Assembly (NCBI GenBank): GCA_025464445.1
Contig: JAODLY010000051.1
Coordinates: 1-53,749, forward strand
DNA from: Rhodoglobus sp.
GTDB taxonomy: Bacteria; Actinomycetota; Actinomycetes; Actinomycetales; Microbacteriaceae
Length of the DNA stretch: 53,749 bases
Direction: 5' to 3'
Every line of letters starts with the position of its first letter. Position 1 is the first letter of the stretch. Shown piece by piece: positions 41,504 through 49,502 of the stretch. The notes under the pieces are model-generated. The model was given only the letters and a program-made list of their open reading frames with translations. It searched no databases and was not told the DNA's origin. Made by a program: the position numbers and the translations under genes.

Positions 41504-42505
41504 ATGAGGAACGTCGTGCTCGGCGTGGCGCTGGCGGTGGCGCTGCTGCTGTCCGTGGTGGTCGCGGTCACCGTCGGGCCTGCGAACATCCGGTTCGATG
41601 AGGTGTGGGCCTCGATCGCCAGTCACCTCGGGCTGGGCACCAGTCCGCTGCCACTGCTGCGGGACGGCATCGTGTGGCAGCTGCGGCTCCCCCGCGTGCT
41701 CACTGCCGCCGCTGTCGGTGCCGGGCTCGCGGTGAGCGGCGCCGTGATGCAGGCCATCACGCGCAACCCGCTCGCCGAACCGTACCTGCTCGGGCTCTCC
41801 TCTGGGGCATCCCTCGGAGCGGTGTGCGTGCTGCTGCTGGGCGCGTCGGTGCTGCTCCCGCTCGCGGCGTTCCTGGGCGCACTGCTGGCTCTCGGGCTCA
41901 CCCTGCTGCTCGCGAGCTCGCTCGGCGTGATCACCCCCACCCGTACGGTGCTCGCGGGCCTCGCGGTGTCGGCATTCGCCTCGGCGGTCACCAGTCTCGT
42001 GATCTTCTGGAACGTGACGGGCGACTCCTACCGGGAGATCCTCGGCTGGCTGCTCGGCTCGCTCGCCGGGGCCAGATGGCCGGCCGTGGCGATCTCGTTC
42101 GCCGCGATCGTCGTCGCCGGCATTCCCGTCATGCTTACCGGGAGGCTGCTCGACTCCTTCGCGTTCGGCGATGTGTCGGCGAAGGCGTTGGGGGTCAACG
42201 TGAGCGCGACGCGGTGGGGGCTGCTCGCGGCATCCGCGCTGTTAACTGGGGCGATGGTCTCGGTCAGCGGCGCCATCGGTTTCGTCGGGTTGATCCTGCC
42301 GCATGCTGTGCGGCTCATCGCCGGCCCCGGCCACCGTGCGCTGCTGCCGCTGTCCGCGCTGTTCGGGGCGATCTTCCTGGTCTGGGCGGATACTGTCGCG
42401 CGCACCCTCTTCGACCCGCGCGAGCTTCCTGTCGGCATCGTCACAGCGATCATCGGTGCGCCCGTGTTCGCGTTCCTGCTCGCACGTCGGCGGGCTTCGA
42501 CATGA
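41504..42505 (+). CDS. FecCD-type ABC permease of the proposed F420-0 importer
   Basis: The 333-residue protein has about nine to ten helices and typical FecCD motifs: LRLPRVLTAAAVGAGLAVSGAVMQ, NPLAEPYLLGLSSGASLGA and GAIGFVGLILPHAVRLI, as in BtuC and siderophore permeases. It begins seven bases after the binding-protein stop, and its stop overlaps the ATPase ATG. The substrate assignment follows that of the cassette. Confidence 0.9.
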   Translation: MRNVVLGVALAVALLLSVVVAVTVGPANIRFDEVWASIASHLGLGTSPLPLLRDGIVWQLRLPRVLTAAAVGAGLAVSGAVMQAITRNPLAEPYLLGLSSGASLGAVCVLLLGASVLLPLAAFLGALLALGLTLLLASSLGVITPTRTVLAGLAVSAFASAVTSLVIFWNVTGDSYREILGWLLGSLAGARWPAVAISFAAIVVAGIPVMLTGRLLDSFAFGDVSAKALGVNVSATRWGLLAASALLTGAMVSVSGAIGFVGLILPHAVRLIAGPGHRALLPLSALFGAIFLVWADTVARTLFDPRELPVGIVTAIIGAPVFAFLLARRRAST

Positions 42506-43278
42506 GTCTCGACGCGTCGCGCATCCGCGTGCTCGCCGGTGGCACGCTCATCATCGACGGCGTTGACTGCACGGTGCCCTCCGGCAGCGTGAGCGCCCTC
42601 GTCGGACCGAACGGCGCGGGCAAGTCGACACTGCTGCGCGCCCTCGCCGCCGTGGAGAGGCCAGCGGATGGCACTGTCGCATTCGACGGCGTGGACCTCA
42701 TGTCGCTAGCGCGCAAGCAGCGCGCGAGGGTCGCGGCACTCGTCGAGCAGGATGCCGCCACCGAGACCGCGCTCGGCGTCGCCGCTGTCGTCGCGCTGGG
42801 CCGGCTGCCCCACCAGTCCCTCTGGCGGGACGAGACTGCGGACTCCGCGGCGATAGTTGCCGCGGCGATGGAGACGGCAGGCGTCACCGAGTTCGCCGGG
42901 CGTGACTTCGGCAGCCTGTCCGGTGGCGAACGGCAGCGGGTGATGCTCGCGAAGGCCCTCGCCCAGCAGCCGCGCCTGCTGCTGCTCGACGAGCCGACGA
43001 ACCACCTCGACATCGGGGCGCAGCTCGCGGTGCTCGCGCTGCTCGGCGGACTGGCCCTGGCGGGCACCACGGTGTTGGCGGCGCTGCACGACCTCGGCCT
43101 CGCGGCGAGCTACTCCGACCACGTGATAGTGCTGCGCGGCGGCAGGGTCGTCGCGGCGGGGCCGACTGCCCCGACGCTCACGCCCGCGCTCATTCGCGAG
43201 GTGTACGGCGTGGAGGCGACCGTGCTGCACAATCCGACCACCGGTCGGCCGGTCATCGCGCTCAGCCCGCTGCGGTAG
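42502..43278 (+). CDS. ABC ATPase of the proposed F420-0 importer
   Basis: The 258-residue ATPase has Walker A GPNGAGKST at 35-43, LSGGERQRVMLAKAL and Walker B LLLLDEPTNHLD, with the closing VYGVEATVLHNPTTGRPV typical of FecE/BtuD-like proteins. The ATG at 42502 overlaps the permease stop (ATGA). The three genes form one operon; no cofE is fused to it here, but cofE lies 8 kb away. It converges with the transglutaminase gene six bases downstream. Confidence 0.92.
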   Translation: MSLDASRIRVLAGGTLIIDGVDCTVPSGSVSALVGPNGAGKSTLLRALAAVERPADGTVAFDGVDLMSLARKQRARVAALVEQDAATETALGVAAVVALGRLPHQSLWRDETADSAAIVAAAMETAGVTEFAGRDFGSLSGGERQRVMLAKALAQQPRLLLLDEPTNHLDIGAQLAVLALLGGLALAGTTVLAALHDLGLAASYSDHVIVLRGGRVVAAGPTAPTLTPALIREVYGVEATVLHNPTTGRPVIALSPLR

Positions 43279-43284
43279 ATCGCA

Positions 43285-45519
43285 TTAATCGGGCTCGACG
43301 ATGGACGCGGCGGGCAGCCAGGTCGCGAACAGCGAGCGCGGCAGCAGCGCAGCGGCGATGCGCTTCGCGAGGCCGGCATCGCGGCGCAGGGCGCGCAACA
43401 CCGCCCGAAGGTCGTCGGCCTCCGGGAGCGCGCCACCCGCTGGAACGGCGAATGCCTCGCTCTCGAGTGAGGCGCGCAGCCGCGCGAGAGCCGCCGCCCC
43501 GTCGTCGTCGAGGTGGGCCGCGAGGTCGGCGCTGAGCTGGCGCGGCGTGCGCGCATCGCTCGTGCGCAGGCCGAGGTCGTCGGCCGTGTCACGGAGCTCC
43601 TCCCAACCGGCGAGCGCCGAGCCCGCGTCGAGCTGTCCGATTCTGCGCTGCTTGCGGAACGCCCTGACAAGGAACGGGAGCAGGAGCAGCACGGCGATCG
43701 GCACGATGAACACCCACGGCGACGGGGGTGTCGGTGGCGCGGCATCCGGGGCCGCCGCCGGGTCTGCGGTCGCGGGCGCGTCGGTGATGGTCGGCGCCGG
43801 GGCCGCCGTCGCGATAGCCGCAGAGCTGGACGTCGGCGCAGGCACGGGCTTGGACTCGTCGACATTGGGCGTCGCGGGGTCGTCGACCGAGAGCGGGGCG
43901 AACGCGGGTGCTATGCCGCGGCCGGGCGTGGGCTCGAAGCGCACCCAGCCGATGCCGGAGAAGTACAGCTCCGGCCAGGCGTGCAGGTCGTGGGTCGTCA
44001 CCCGGTATTCGGGAAGTTCGCTGCCCTCCGTCTTGACCGGGCTGCCGGGGGTGAAGCCGACAGCGACGCGTGCCGGGATGCCCAGCGTGCGCGCCATCGA
44101 GGCCATCGCCGAGGAGAAGTGCACGCAGTATCCGCTCTTCGCGGCGAGGAAGGCTGCGAGCACGCCCGCGCCCGACCCGTCGTAGCCCTGCTTGACCGGG
44201 GCATCCTCCGAATAGGTGAACAGTCCGCCGGTGAAGTACCCCTGCAGCGCTATGGCTTTGTCGTAGTTGGTCGCGGCCGTGCCGACTACCTGCGCGGCGG
44301 TGGTGGCCACGATCGGGGACATGTCGTCTGGCACCACGAGGTATCGCTCGAGACCGGGAGCGACTGTCGTGCCAGCGGCGACCAGCTGCTCGATCGTTGG
44401 GGCGATCTGCAGGCTGTGCACCTCGTACTGCTGGTTGCGCGCGTTTGAGCGGTCGGTGCGGATGGAGAGTGCGTCCGCATCCCAGGCCCAGGCCCCGATG
44501 ACCCCATCTACGCTCCGCGGCGCGTACGGCACGGGAAGCCAGCGGGTGAGGATGTTCGCGACGCTCACCGTGCTCGTCACGCTGAGCGCGGCGACGCCGG
44601 CCTCGAGCCCCGGCACGGGACCGATCGCGCCGATGTCGTTTGCGGGATCGATGGTCGTCGCCGACGGCTTCCAGGTCGAGCCGGTGAAATCGTCGAGCGC
44701 GGCCAGCCGCAGGTACTCGCCGCCCTGCTCGGTCGTCGTATAGCTGATCGCGAGCTTCTCGTCGCCACGCCGCAGGTCGTCGCCGAGGGTGATTATCGGG
44801 TTGATGCCCGTCGAGAGGGAGGAGCCGCCGCCCGAGTCCGCCACGCTCGAGTCCACCCTGGGCAGGGCGATCGGCAGGAGGAGCGCGGCGACGAGCGCCG
44901 ACGCCCCGATCCACACAGCCACACGCCTGCCCGCGGGTCGCGACCGCACGAGCAGGATCGCGAGCCACGCCGCGGCGGTGAGCACGAAGAAGAACGCGTC
45001 AGCGAGGTTCGCCACGACGAGACCGGGCACCAGCAGCAGCACGAGCAGGGGGATGCCCGTGAGGGCGGGGGCGCGCACGGCGAACGCGAGCAGGTCCATC
45101 GCGACGGCGATGCCGACAGCCCCGAGACAGACGAGGTAGACGATGCCGGTAACGGCATCCGCCGGCACCTGCTGGGTGGCTATCGAGTCGAGGCCGGCGT
45201 TCTGCAGCTTCTGCAGGTCGCCGAATGTGTCGAATGTCGGCAGGACGCCCAGGATGGCGTTGGCGGGGGCGAAGAAGAGCGTCAGCGAGAAGACCCCGGC
45301 GAGAATGCCGGCGAGCGTTCCCCAGAGCCGGTGCCTGGCGATGCCGCGCACGACAGCGGCGGCGAGCAGCACTATCGCGACGAACCCACCGGCGGCGAAC
45401 CACCACGCGACCTCGGTGAGCACGGAGCCCAGGCCACCCAGCCCGGCGAGGATCGCCACGAGCATGAGCCCGCTCATCGTCCAGTCCGCCGTGGGCGTTC
45501 TGAGCTCAGGCTGTGCCAC
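43285..45519 (-). CDS. Membrane transglutaminase-like protein (TgpA/DUF3488 type)
   Basis: This protein of about 744 residues has an N-terminal block of six helices, a large extracytoplasmic transglutaminase-like domain with the catalytic Cys in KSGYCVHFSSAM and His in VTTHDLHAWPELYF, a Pro/Ala/Thr-rich linker, a last helix (PWVFIVPIAVLLLLPF) and a cytoplasmic C-terminal domain. This is the architecture of TgpA-type proteins. GTG at 45519, overlapping the DUF58 end by 14 bases, is the likely start; the exact N-terminus is uncertain. It is the last gene of the MoxR-DUF58-transglutaminase operon, probably acting at the cell envelope. Confidence 0.88.
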   Translation of the reverse strand: MAQPELRTPTADWTMSGLMLVAILAGLGGLGSVLTEVAWWFAAGGFVAIVLLAAAVVRGIARHRLWGTLAGILAGVFSLTLFFAPANAILGVLPTFDTFGDLQKLQNAGLDSIATQQVPADAVTGIVYLVCLGAVGIAVAMDLLAFAVRAPALTGIPLLVLLLVPGLVVANLADAFFFVLTAAAWLAILLVRSRPAGRRVAVWIGASALVAALLLPIALPRVDSSVADSGGGSSLSTGINPIITLGDDLRRGDEKLAISYTTTEQGGEYLRLAALDDFTGSTWKPSATTIDPANDIGAIGPVPGLEAGVAALSVTSTVSVANILTRWLPVPYAPRSVDGVIGAWAWDADALSIRTDRSNARNQQYEVHSLQIAPTIEQLVAAGTTVAPGLERYLVVPDDMSPIVATTAAQVVGTAATNYDKAIALQGYFTGGLFTYSEDAPVKQGYDGSGAGVLAAFLAAKSGYCVHFSSAMASMARTLGIPARVAVGFTPGSPVKTEGSELPEYRVTTHDLHAWPELYFSGIGWVRFEPTPGRGIAPAFAPLSVDDPATPNVDESKPVPAPTSSSAAIATAAPAPTITDAPATADPAAAPDAAPPTPPSPWVFIVPIAVLLLLPFLVRAFRKQRRIGQLDAGSALAGWEELRDTADDLGLRTSDARTPRQLSADLAAHLDDDGAAALARLRASLESEAFAVPAGGALPEADDLRAVLRALRRDAGLAKRIAAALLPRSLFATWLPAASIVEPD

Positions 45520-46846
45520 GAGAGCGCCCCGTCTCGACGACCACGGCTTCCCACGCCGCCGCCGGGTCGTCATCCGCCCGCACCGGCACAACGAGCCAAC
45601 CCGCGTCGGTGAGCCGCTCGGCGATCACCGGCGCTGAAGCGGCGACGCCGAACGAACGATTGATGATGTCGAGGGATGACACTGTGCGCACCATGAACGC
45701 GACCGCGAGTTCGCCGGGCCGCCGCTGGGCAAGGAGCCAGTCCACGGTCTGCGGCTCCGGGCTGCCCACGACCGCGATGATCGGACCGGCGGAACGCGAC
45801 GGGATGCGGCGGGCAAGCGCGTGATCCGTCAATTCGAGTGAGGCCAGCCCCGCGAGAAACTCCTCGTCACCCCAGGTGCGGCGCTGGGCGCGGTCGAGGG
45901 CCTGGAATTGCGGCACCCCCGTGTCGAGCACGGTGACCAGGAACCCTGTGCGGCGCAGGTGCACCGCGACCGAGGCGACCATGCGCACCACCCACTCGAA
46001 TGCTTCGCTCTCTGCGCCGTCATCCCCATCGTCGGAGGCGTCCGCGTAGCCGGCACGTGTCGTGTCGATGAGGATGCGCGCCTCGGGAAAACTGCGCTGC
46101 TCCTCCTGGCGCACCATGAGGTCGCCTTTGCGCGCGGTGGCCCGCCAGTGGACGCGACGCATGGCGTCGCCGTCCCGGTACTCGCGGGTCATCGCGTCAT
46201 CCTCGTCGCCGGTGGCCCTGCGCTGCACGAGCCTGGACTCGCCGTCACCAGCAGGCACCGTCATCCCGCTCTCCGCCAGCGGGATGACCTCTGGGGTCAC
46301 GACTATCGGCTGGGCCAGGCCGGCGACGGACGTGCTCGTCGCGAGGCCGAAGCCGTCCGACACCTCCACGCTGAGCGGCCCGACGGGGTAGACACCGCGT
46401 CGTGGTGGACGCAGGTCGTAGGCGAGCGCCGCCGAGTTGCCGCGGCCCGCGAAGCGCGGCCCGCGTGCCTGCAACGCCGGCAACTCGCCGGGCCCGGTTT
46501 CGAACGGACGCCAGGGAACCGCATCCCACCACCTCGCCCGGATGCTGCGGGATGGCGCGAGGTTGCGCACCACGAGGGACACGGATGCCGCGCTGCCGGC
46601 CTGGATCACATGCGGCGCGAAGCTGCGGGTGACATTCAGCCGCGGCCGCCGCACCCGCACGACGACGATCGCGATCGCGGGCAGCGCGGCGAGCAGCACC
46701 GCTACGTAGAGCAGCTCTTGCCAGCCGCCCGCGTAGGCGAACACGAACAAGCCGAAGGATGCCCCGACGAACCACCACCCGCGGGTGGTGAGCCGCACGC
46801 CGCCGATGCTGAGCGCGGCGAGGCCACTCGGAGCGCGGCGGGACAT
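45506..46846 (-). CDS. DUF58 (von Willebrand A-like) membrane-anchored protein
   Basis: The 446-residue protein has two N-terminal helices and a cytoplasmic DUF58 domain with the family signature EYRDGDAMRRVHWRATARKGDLMVRQ near residues 225-250. DUF58 proteins accompany MoxR ATPases and transglutaminases and are thought to help assemble or activate partner proteins at the membrane. It lies 15 bases after moxR and overlaps the transglutaminase start. Confidence 0.9.
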   Translation of the reverse strand: MSRRAPSGLAALSIGGVRLTTRGWWFVGASFGLFVFAYAGGWQELLYVAVLLAALPAIAIVVVRVRRPRLNVTRSFAPHVIQAGSAASVSLVVRNLAPSRSIRARWWDAVPWRPFETGPGELPALQARGPRFAGRGNSAALAYDLRPPRRGVYPVGPLSVEVSDGFGLATSTSVAGLAQPIVVTPEVIPLAESGMTVPAGDGESRLVQRRATGDEDDAMTREYRDGDAMRRVHWRATARKGDLMVRQEEQRSFPEARILIDTTRAGYADASDDGDDGAESEAFEWVVRMVASVAVHLRRTGFLVTVLDTGVPQFQALDRAQRRTWGDEEFLAGLASLELTDHALARRIPSRSAGPIIAVVGSPEPQTVDWLLAQRRPGELAVAFMVRTVSSLDIINRSFGVAASAPVIAERLTDAGWLVVPVRADDDPAAAWEAVVVETGRSRGTA

Positions 46847-46861
46847 GGGCTGCCGGTCGCC

Positions 46862-47908
46862 TCAGGAGGAGTGCGTGCCGAGCGGCACCGGTGTGCTCGC
46901 GACGATGCGCGAGATCACGTCTGGGATGCTGCCGCCGGAGAGCGCTGACGACGACCCGGCGCGGCGGGCGGCGATAAGCCGATGGCCGAGCACGGGGATC
47001 GCGAGTGCGTCGATGTCGTCTGGCAACACGAATTCGCGCCCGTCGAGTGCTGCCCTCGCGCGCGCGGCTCGCAGCAGCTGGAGCGTGGCCCTGGGGCTCG
47101 CGCCGAGCCGAATCTCGCGGTCTTCGCGCGTGGCCTGGGCTATCGCTACCGCGTACTGTTCGACGGCGACGCTCGCGTAGACACCACGGGCTGTGGCGAT
47201 CATGTCGGCCAGCTCCGAGGTGGTCACGACCGGCTGGAGGTCGTGCAGCGGGCTCTTGGTGGCCCGCGTGCGCAGCATGGCGAGTTCGGCATCCGGGTCT
47301 GGGTAGCCCATCGAGATGCGCGCCATGAACCTGTCACGCTGGGCCTCTGGCAGCGGGTATGTGCCTTCCATCTCGATCGGGTTCTGGGTGGCCACGACGA
47401 TGAACGGGGTCGCGAGCGCATAGCTGCGGCCGTCGACGGTGACCTGGCCTTCCTCCATGCTCTCGAGCAGCGCGGACTGGGTCTTCGGGCTCGCGCGATT
47501 GATCTCGTCGCCGATCACGATGTTCGCGAACACCGGCCCCGGCTTGAACTCGAACTGCCTGTCTGCCTGGCTGTAGACGGAGACTCCGGTGATGTCCGAC
47601 GGCAGCAGGTCCGGTGTGAACTGGATGCGGGACACCGAACAGTCGACGGACCTCGCGAGCGCGCGCGCCAGCATCGTCTTGCCGACGCCGGGCACGTCTT
47701 CGATGAGCAGGTGGCCCTCGGCGAGCAGCACTGTCAGTGCCATCTCAACGGCGTCCCGCTTGCCGTCGATCACGGTTTCCATGGCGCGGAGTACGGCGCG
47801 GGTCTTCGCGTAGAACTCGTCGTGCACCATCACCTGTCCGGGCGCGACATCGCGGTCGGATTCGAGATTCGTCGGCAAACTCTCCACAAAGCTGAGTCTG
47901 CCACGCAT
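46862..47908 (-). CDS. MoxR-family AAA+ ATPase
   Basis: The 348-residue protein has Walker A DVPGVGKT at 71-78, Walker B VIGDEINRASPKTQSALLE and the sensor ATQNPIEMEGTYPLPEAQRDRFM, all diagnostic of MoxR. These ATPases act as chaperones for partners with von Willebrand A domains, here DUF58. The first ATG with a family-like N-terminus is at 47908; a later GTG or ATG (MVHDEFYAK) is possible. It heads the three-gene envelope operon. Confidence 0.92.
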   Translation of the reverse strand: MRGRLSFVESLPTNLESDRDVAPGQVMVHDEFYAKTRAVLRAMETVIDGKRDAVEMALTVLLAEGHLLIEDVPGVGKTMLARALARSVDCSVSRIQFTPDLLPSDITGVSVYSQADRQFEFKPGPVFANIVIGDEINRASPKTQSALLESMEEGQVTVDGRSYALATPFIVVATQNPIEMEGTYPLPEAQRDRFMARISMGYPDPDAELAMLRTRATKSPLHDLQPVVTTSELADMIATARGVYASVAVEQYAVAIAQATREDREIRLGASPRATLQLLRAARARAALDGREFVLPDDIDALAIPVLGHRLIAARRAGSSSALSGGSIPDVISRIVASTPVPLGTHSS

Positions 47909-47957
47909 AACGAATAAATCACGCTGGGAGTTCGCCGGTAGGGCCGCCGCGCGCCCT

Positions 47958-48359
47958 TTAGAAGGTCTCGATCCACTTCGCGCGCCATTCCGGCGCGGCA
48001 AACTCCTCGCTCCAGTAGGCGGTCTCCTTCATGATGCGACCGCGGGCGAACTCGAAGATGAAAACCGTCTCGTAGACCGGGCCCGCGTAGTCGAGGGTCG
48101 CCTCGGCGACGACGAGATTTCCTGCGCTTGTCATCCTGTGGGGCGTGATGGTGGGCAACTGGGGAAATGACTTGTAGATCGCCCTGCGGTTCTGCGCGCC
48201 ACGCACCCTCTCGTGGGACTGCGGCCAGTCCATCGTCGCGTCGTCGTCGAACAATTCATCCATCACCTCGATGTGCCGGTCGTTGATGCACGCGATCAGC
48301 CTGTGGATGACCGCCTCGTTGTTTGCCACTTCGGCATCGGCGGTCTTCGACTCGTTCAT
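47958..48359 (-). CDS. SnoaL/NTF2-fold polyketide-cyclase-like protein
   Basis: The 133-residue protein has the SnoaL-like NTF2 fold: NEAVIHRLIACINDRHIEVMDELF at the start, ATMDWPQSHERVRG and EFARGRIMKETAYW at the end. These small cone-shaped domains bind hydrophobic small molecules as enzymes or carriers; no specific catalytic residues can be assigned. Its ATG overlaps the VOC gene stop (ATGA). The pair is divergent from a TetR regulator that probably controls it. Confidence 0.85.
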   Translation of the reverse strand: MNESKTADAEVANNEAVIHRLIACINDRHIEVMDELFDDDATMDWPQSHERVRGAQNRRAIYKSFPQLPTITPHRMTSAGNLVVAEATLDYAGPVYETVFIFEFARGRIMKETAYWSEEFAAPEWRAKWIETF

Positions 48360-48769
48360 CGGCCTGTAGCGACGCTTGTCGGGATGCCGACGCGCAGCGA
48401 CTGTGAGACGCAGATCGTGTTTCCCTCGCTGTCTATGAACCAGGCGCTCTTCTCCGTGCCGACGAACCCGATGCCGTTCTCGGTCTTCAGGCCGGGAATG
48501 TCGTATTCCTCGAATACCACTCCGCGCTCGCGCAACTCGGCGACATCCGCCTCGAGATCATCGGTCGACCAACCCATCTGGGTGTTCCTTGCCGTGCCTG
48601 CTGTGGGGGTTTCGTAGAGCTGGAAGATATACCCGGATGGCCCCGAATACGCGAGCATGCCGGGCTTCTCCATCGTCGGCTCGAGGCCGAGCTTCTCCCG
48701 GTAGAACGCGCGGGCCCGTGCGAGGTCCTTTGCGGGCAACACCGTGTAGATGGACAGTGGATCCTTCAT
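48356..48769 (-). CDS. VOC-family (glyoxalase/bleomycin resistance-like) protein
   Basis: This 137-residue protein has paired beta-alpha-beta-beta-beta modules: SIYTVLPAKDLARARAFYREKLGLEP, a central YIFQLYETPTAGT and DSEGNTICVSQSL near the end. The last strand carries Asp-Ser-Glu-Gly, and the metal-binding set of classic glyoxalases is not clearly complete. It may act on or bind an electrophile or antibiotic. AAGGAG lies before the ATG at 48769. The promoter (TTGACA, then CAACAT after 17 bases) is inside the palindrome at 48819-48866. Confidence 0.85.
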   Translation of the reverse strand: MKDPLSIYTVLPAKDLARARAFYREKLGLEPTMEKPGMLAYSGPSGYIFQLYETPTAGTARNTQMGWSTDDLEADVAELRERGVVFEEYDIPGLKTENGIGFVGTEKSAWFIDSEGNTICVSQSLRVGIPTSVATGR

Positions 48770-48818
48770 CGCATCAGCTCTCCTTCGACGGGACGACCGC
48801 GGTATCCCCGCGGAGTCC

Positions 48819-48866
48819 ATGCCGACATGTTGACCTATTAGTAAGTAAGTGTCAACGGGTCGGCAT
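48819..48866. promoter_or_regulatory. TetR operator palindrome between the VOC-SnoaL operon and the regulator gene
   Basis: Arms 48819-48834 and 48851-48866 match in inverted orientation at 14 of 16 positions (ATGCCGAC and GTTGAC blocks), with a 16-base spacer containing GTAAGTAAG. The leftward promoter has a perfect -35 TTGACA (48855-48850) and a CAACAT -10 (48832-48827) inside it, and the rightward -10 TAGACT overlaps the right arm end. A bound TetR dimer would block both directions. Confidence 0.75.
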
Positions 48867-48871
48867 AGACT
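48866..48871 (+). promoter_or_regulatory. -10 element of a leaderless promoter (TetR gene)
   Basis: TAGACT with a six-base spacer to the ATG at 48878; its first base is the last base of the operator palindrome, which suggests autorepression. Confidence 0.6.
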
Positions 48872-48877
48872 CTTGGC

Positions 48878-49456
48878 ATGACTCTGCAGGTCGAGGGCAC
48901 CCGGACGGAACAGATTCTCGACGTCGCGCAGCGACTCGTGCAGACTCGCGGATTCAACGACTTCAGCTACGCGGATATCGCCGAGGACCTGGCCATCACC
49001 AAGGCGGCGCTTCACTACCACTATCGAAGCAAAGCCGCCCTTGGCGATGCGCTGATCGCCCGGTACGCCGAACGGTTCCTGCGCGAACTGCAAGTCATCG
49101 AAGCCACCGAGACGAAGGCGCGGGCCCGGCTCGAGGCATACGTTGGGCTCTATCGCAGCGTGCTCGCGGCCGGCCGCATGTGCCTGTGCGGCATGCTCGC
49201 CGCCGAATACCTGACGCTGCCCGACCCGATGCGCGTGGCCGTCGAGCAGTTCTTCGATCGCAATGAGGCCTGGCTCGAACGGGTGCTCGGCGAGGGTCTC
49301 GCTGCGCGCGAACTTTTCGCCGCGGAGCCGGTGCGGGACAGCGCGCGAATGATCATCGACACCCTCGAGGGCGCGATGATGATCGCAAGGGCACGCGACG
49401 ACATCGACAGGTTCGACAGGGTGGCGTCGCGGCTGCTTGCCTCCTTCGACGCCTGA
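48878..49456 (+). CDS. TetR/AcrR-family repressor of the VOC-SnoaL operon (probable)
   Basis: The 192-residue protein has the TetR DNA-binding domain in residues 8-55 (RTEQILDVAQRLVQTRGFNDFSYADIAE begins at 8; LAITKAALHYHYRSKAALG is the recognition part). The C-terminal domain resembles AcrR-type sensors of small electrophiles or drugs, with cysteines in RMCLCGML that could sense a reactive compound; this is inference. It is leaderless and divergent from the VOC-SnoaL operon across a shared palindrome. Confidence 0.9.
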   Translation: MTLQVEGTRTEQILDVAQRLVQTRGFNDFSYADIAEDLAITKAALHYHYRSKAALGDALIARYAERFLRELQVIEATETKARARLEAYVGLYRSVLAAGRMCLCGMLAAEYLTLPDPMRVAVEQFFDRNEAWLERVLGEGLAARELFAAEPVRDSARMIIDTLEGAMMIARARDDIDRFDRVASRLLASFDA

Positions 49457-49490
49457 CTCGGCGCCTGACTCACGTCGCCAACGCACCCCC

Positions 49491-49496
49491 TACGCT
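49491..49496 (+). promoter_or_regulatory. -10 element of a leaderless promoter (cofD)
   Basis: TACGCT lies six bases before the GTG start at 49503, supporting both the GTG and a leaderless transcript for cofD. Confidence 0.55.
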
Positions 49497-49502
49497 TGAA
49501 CG

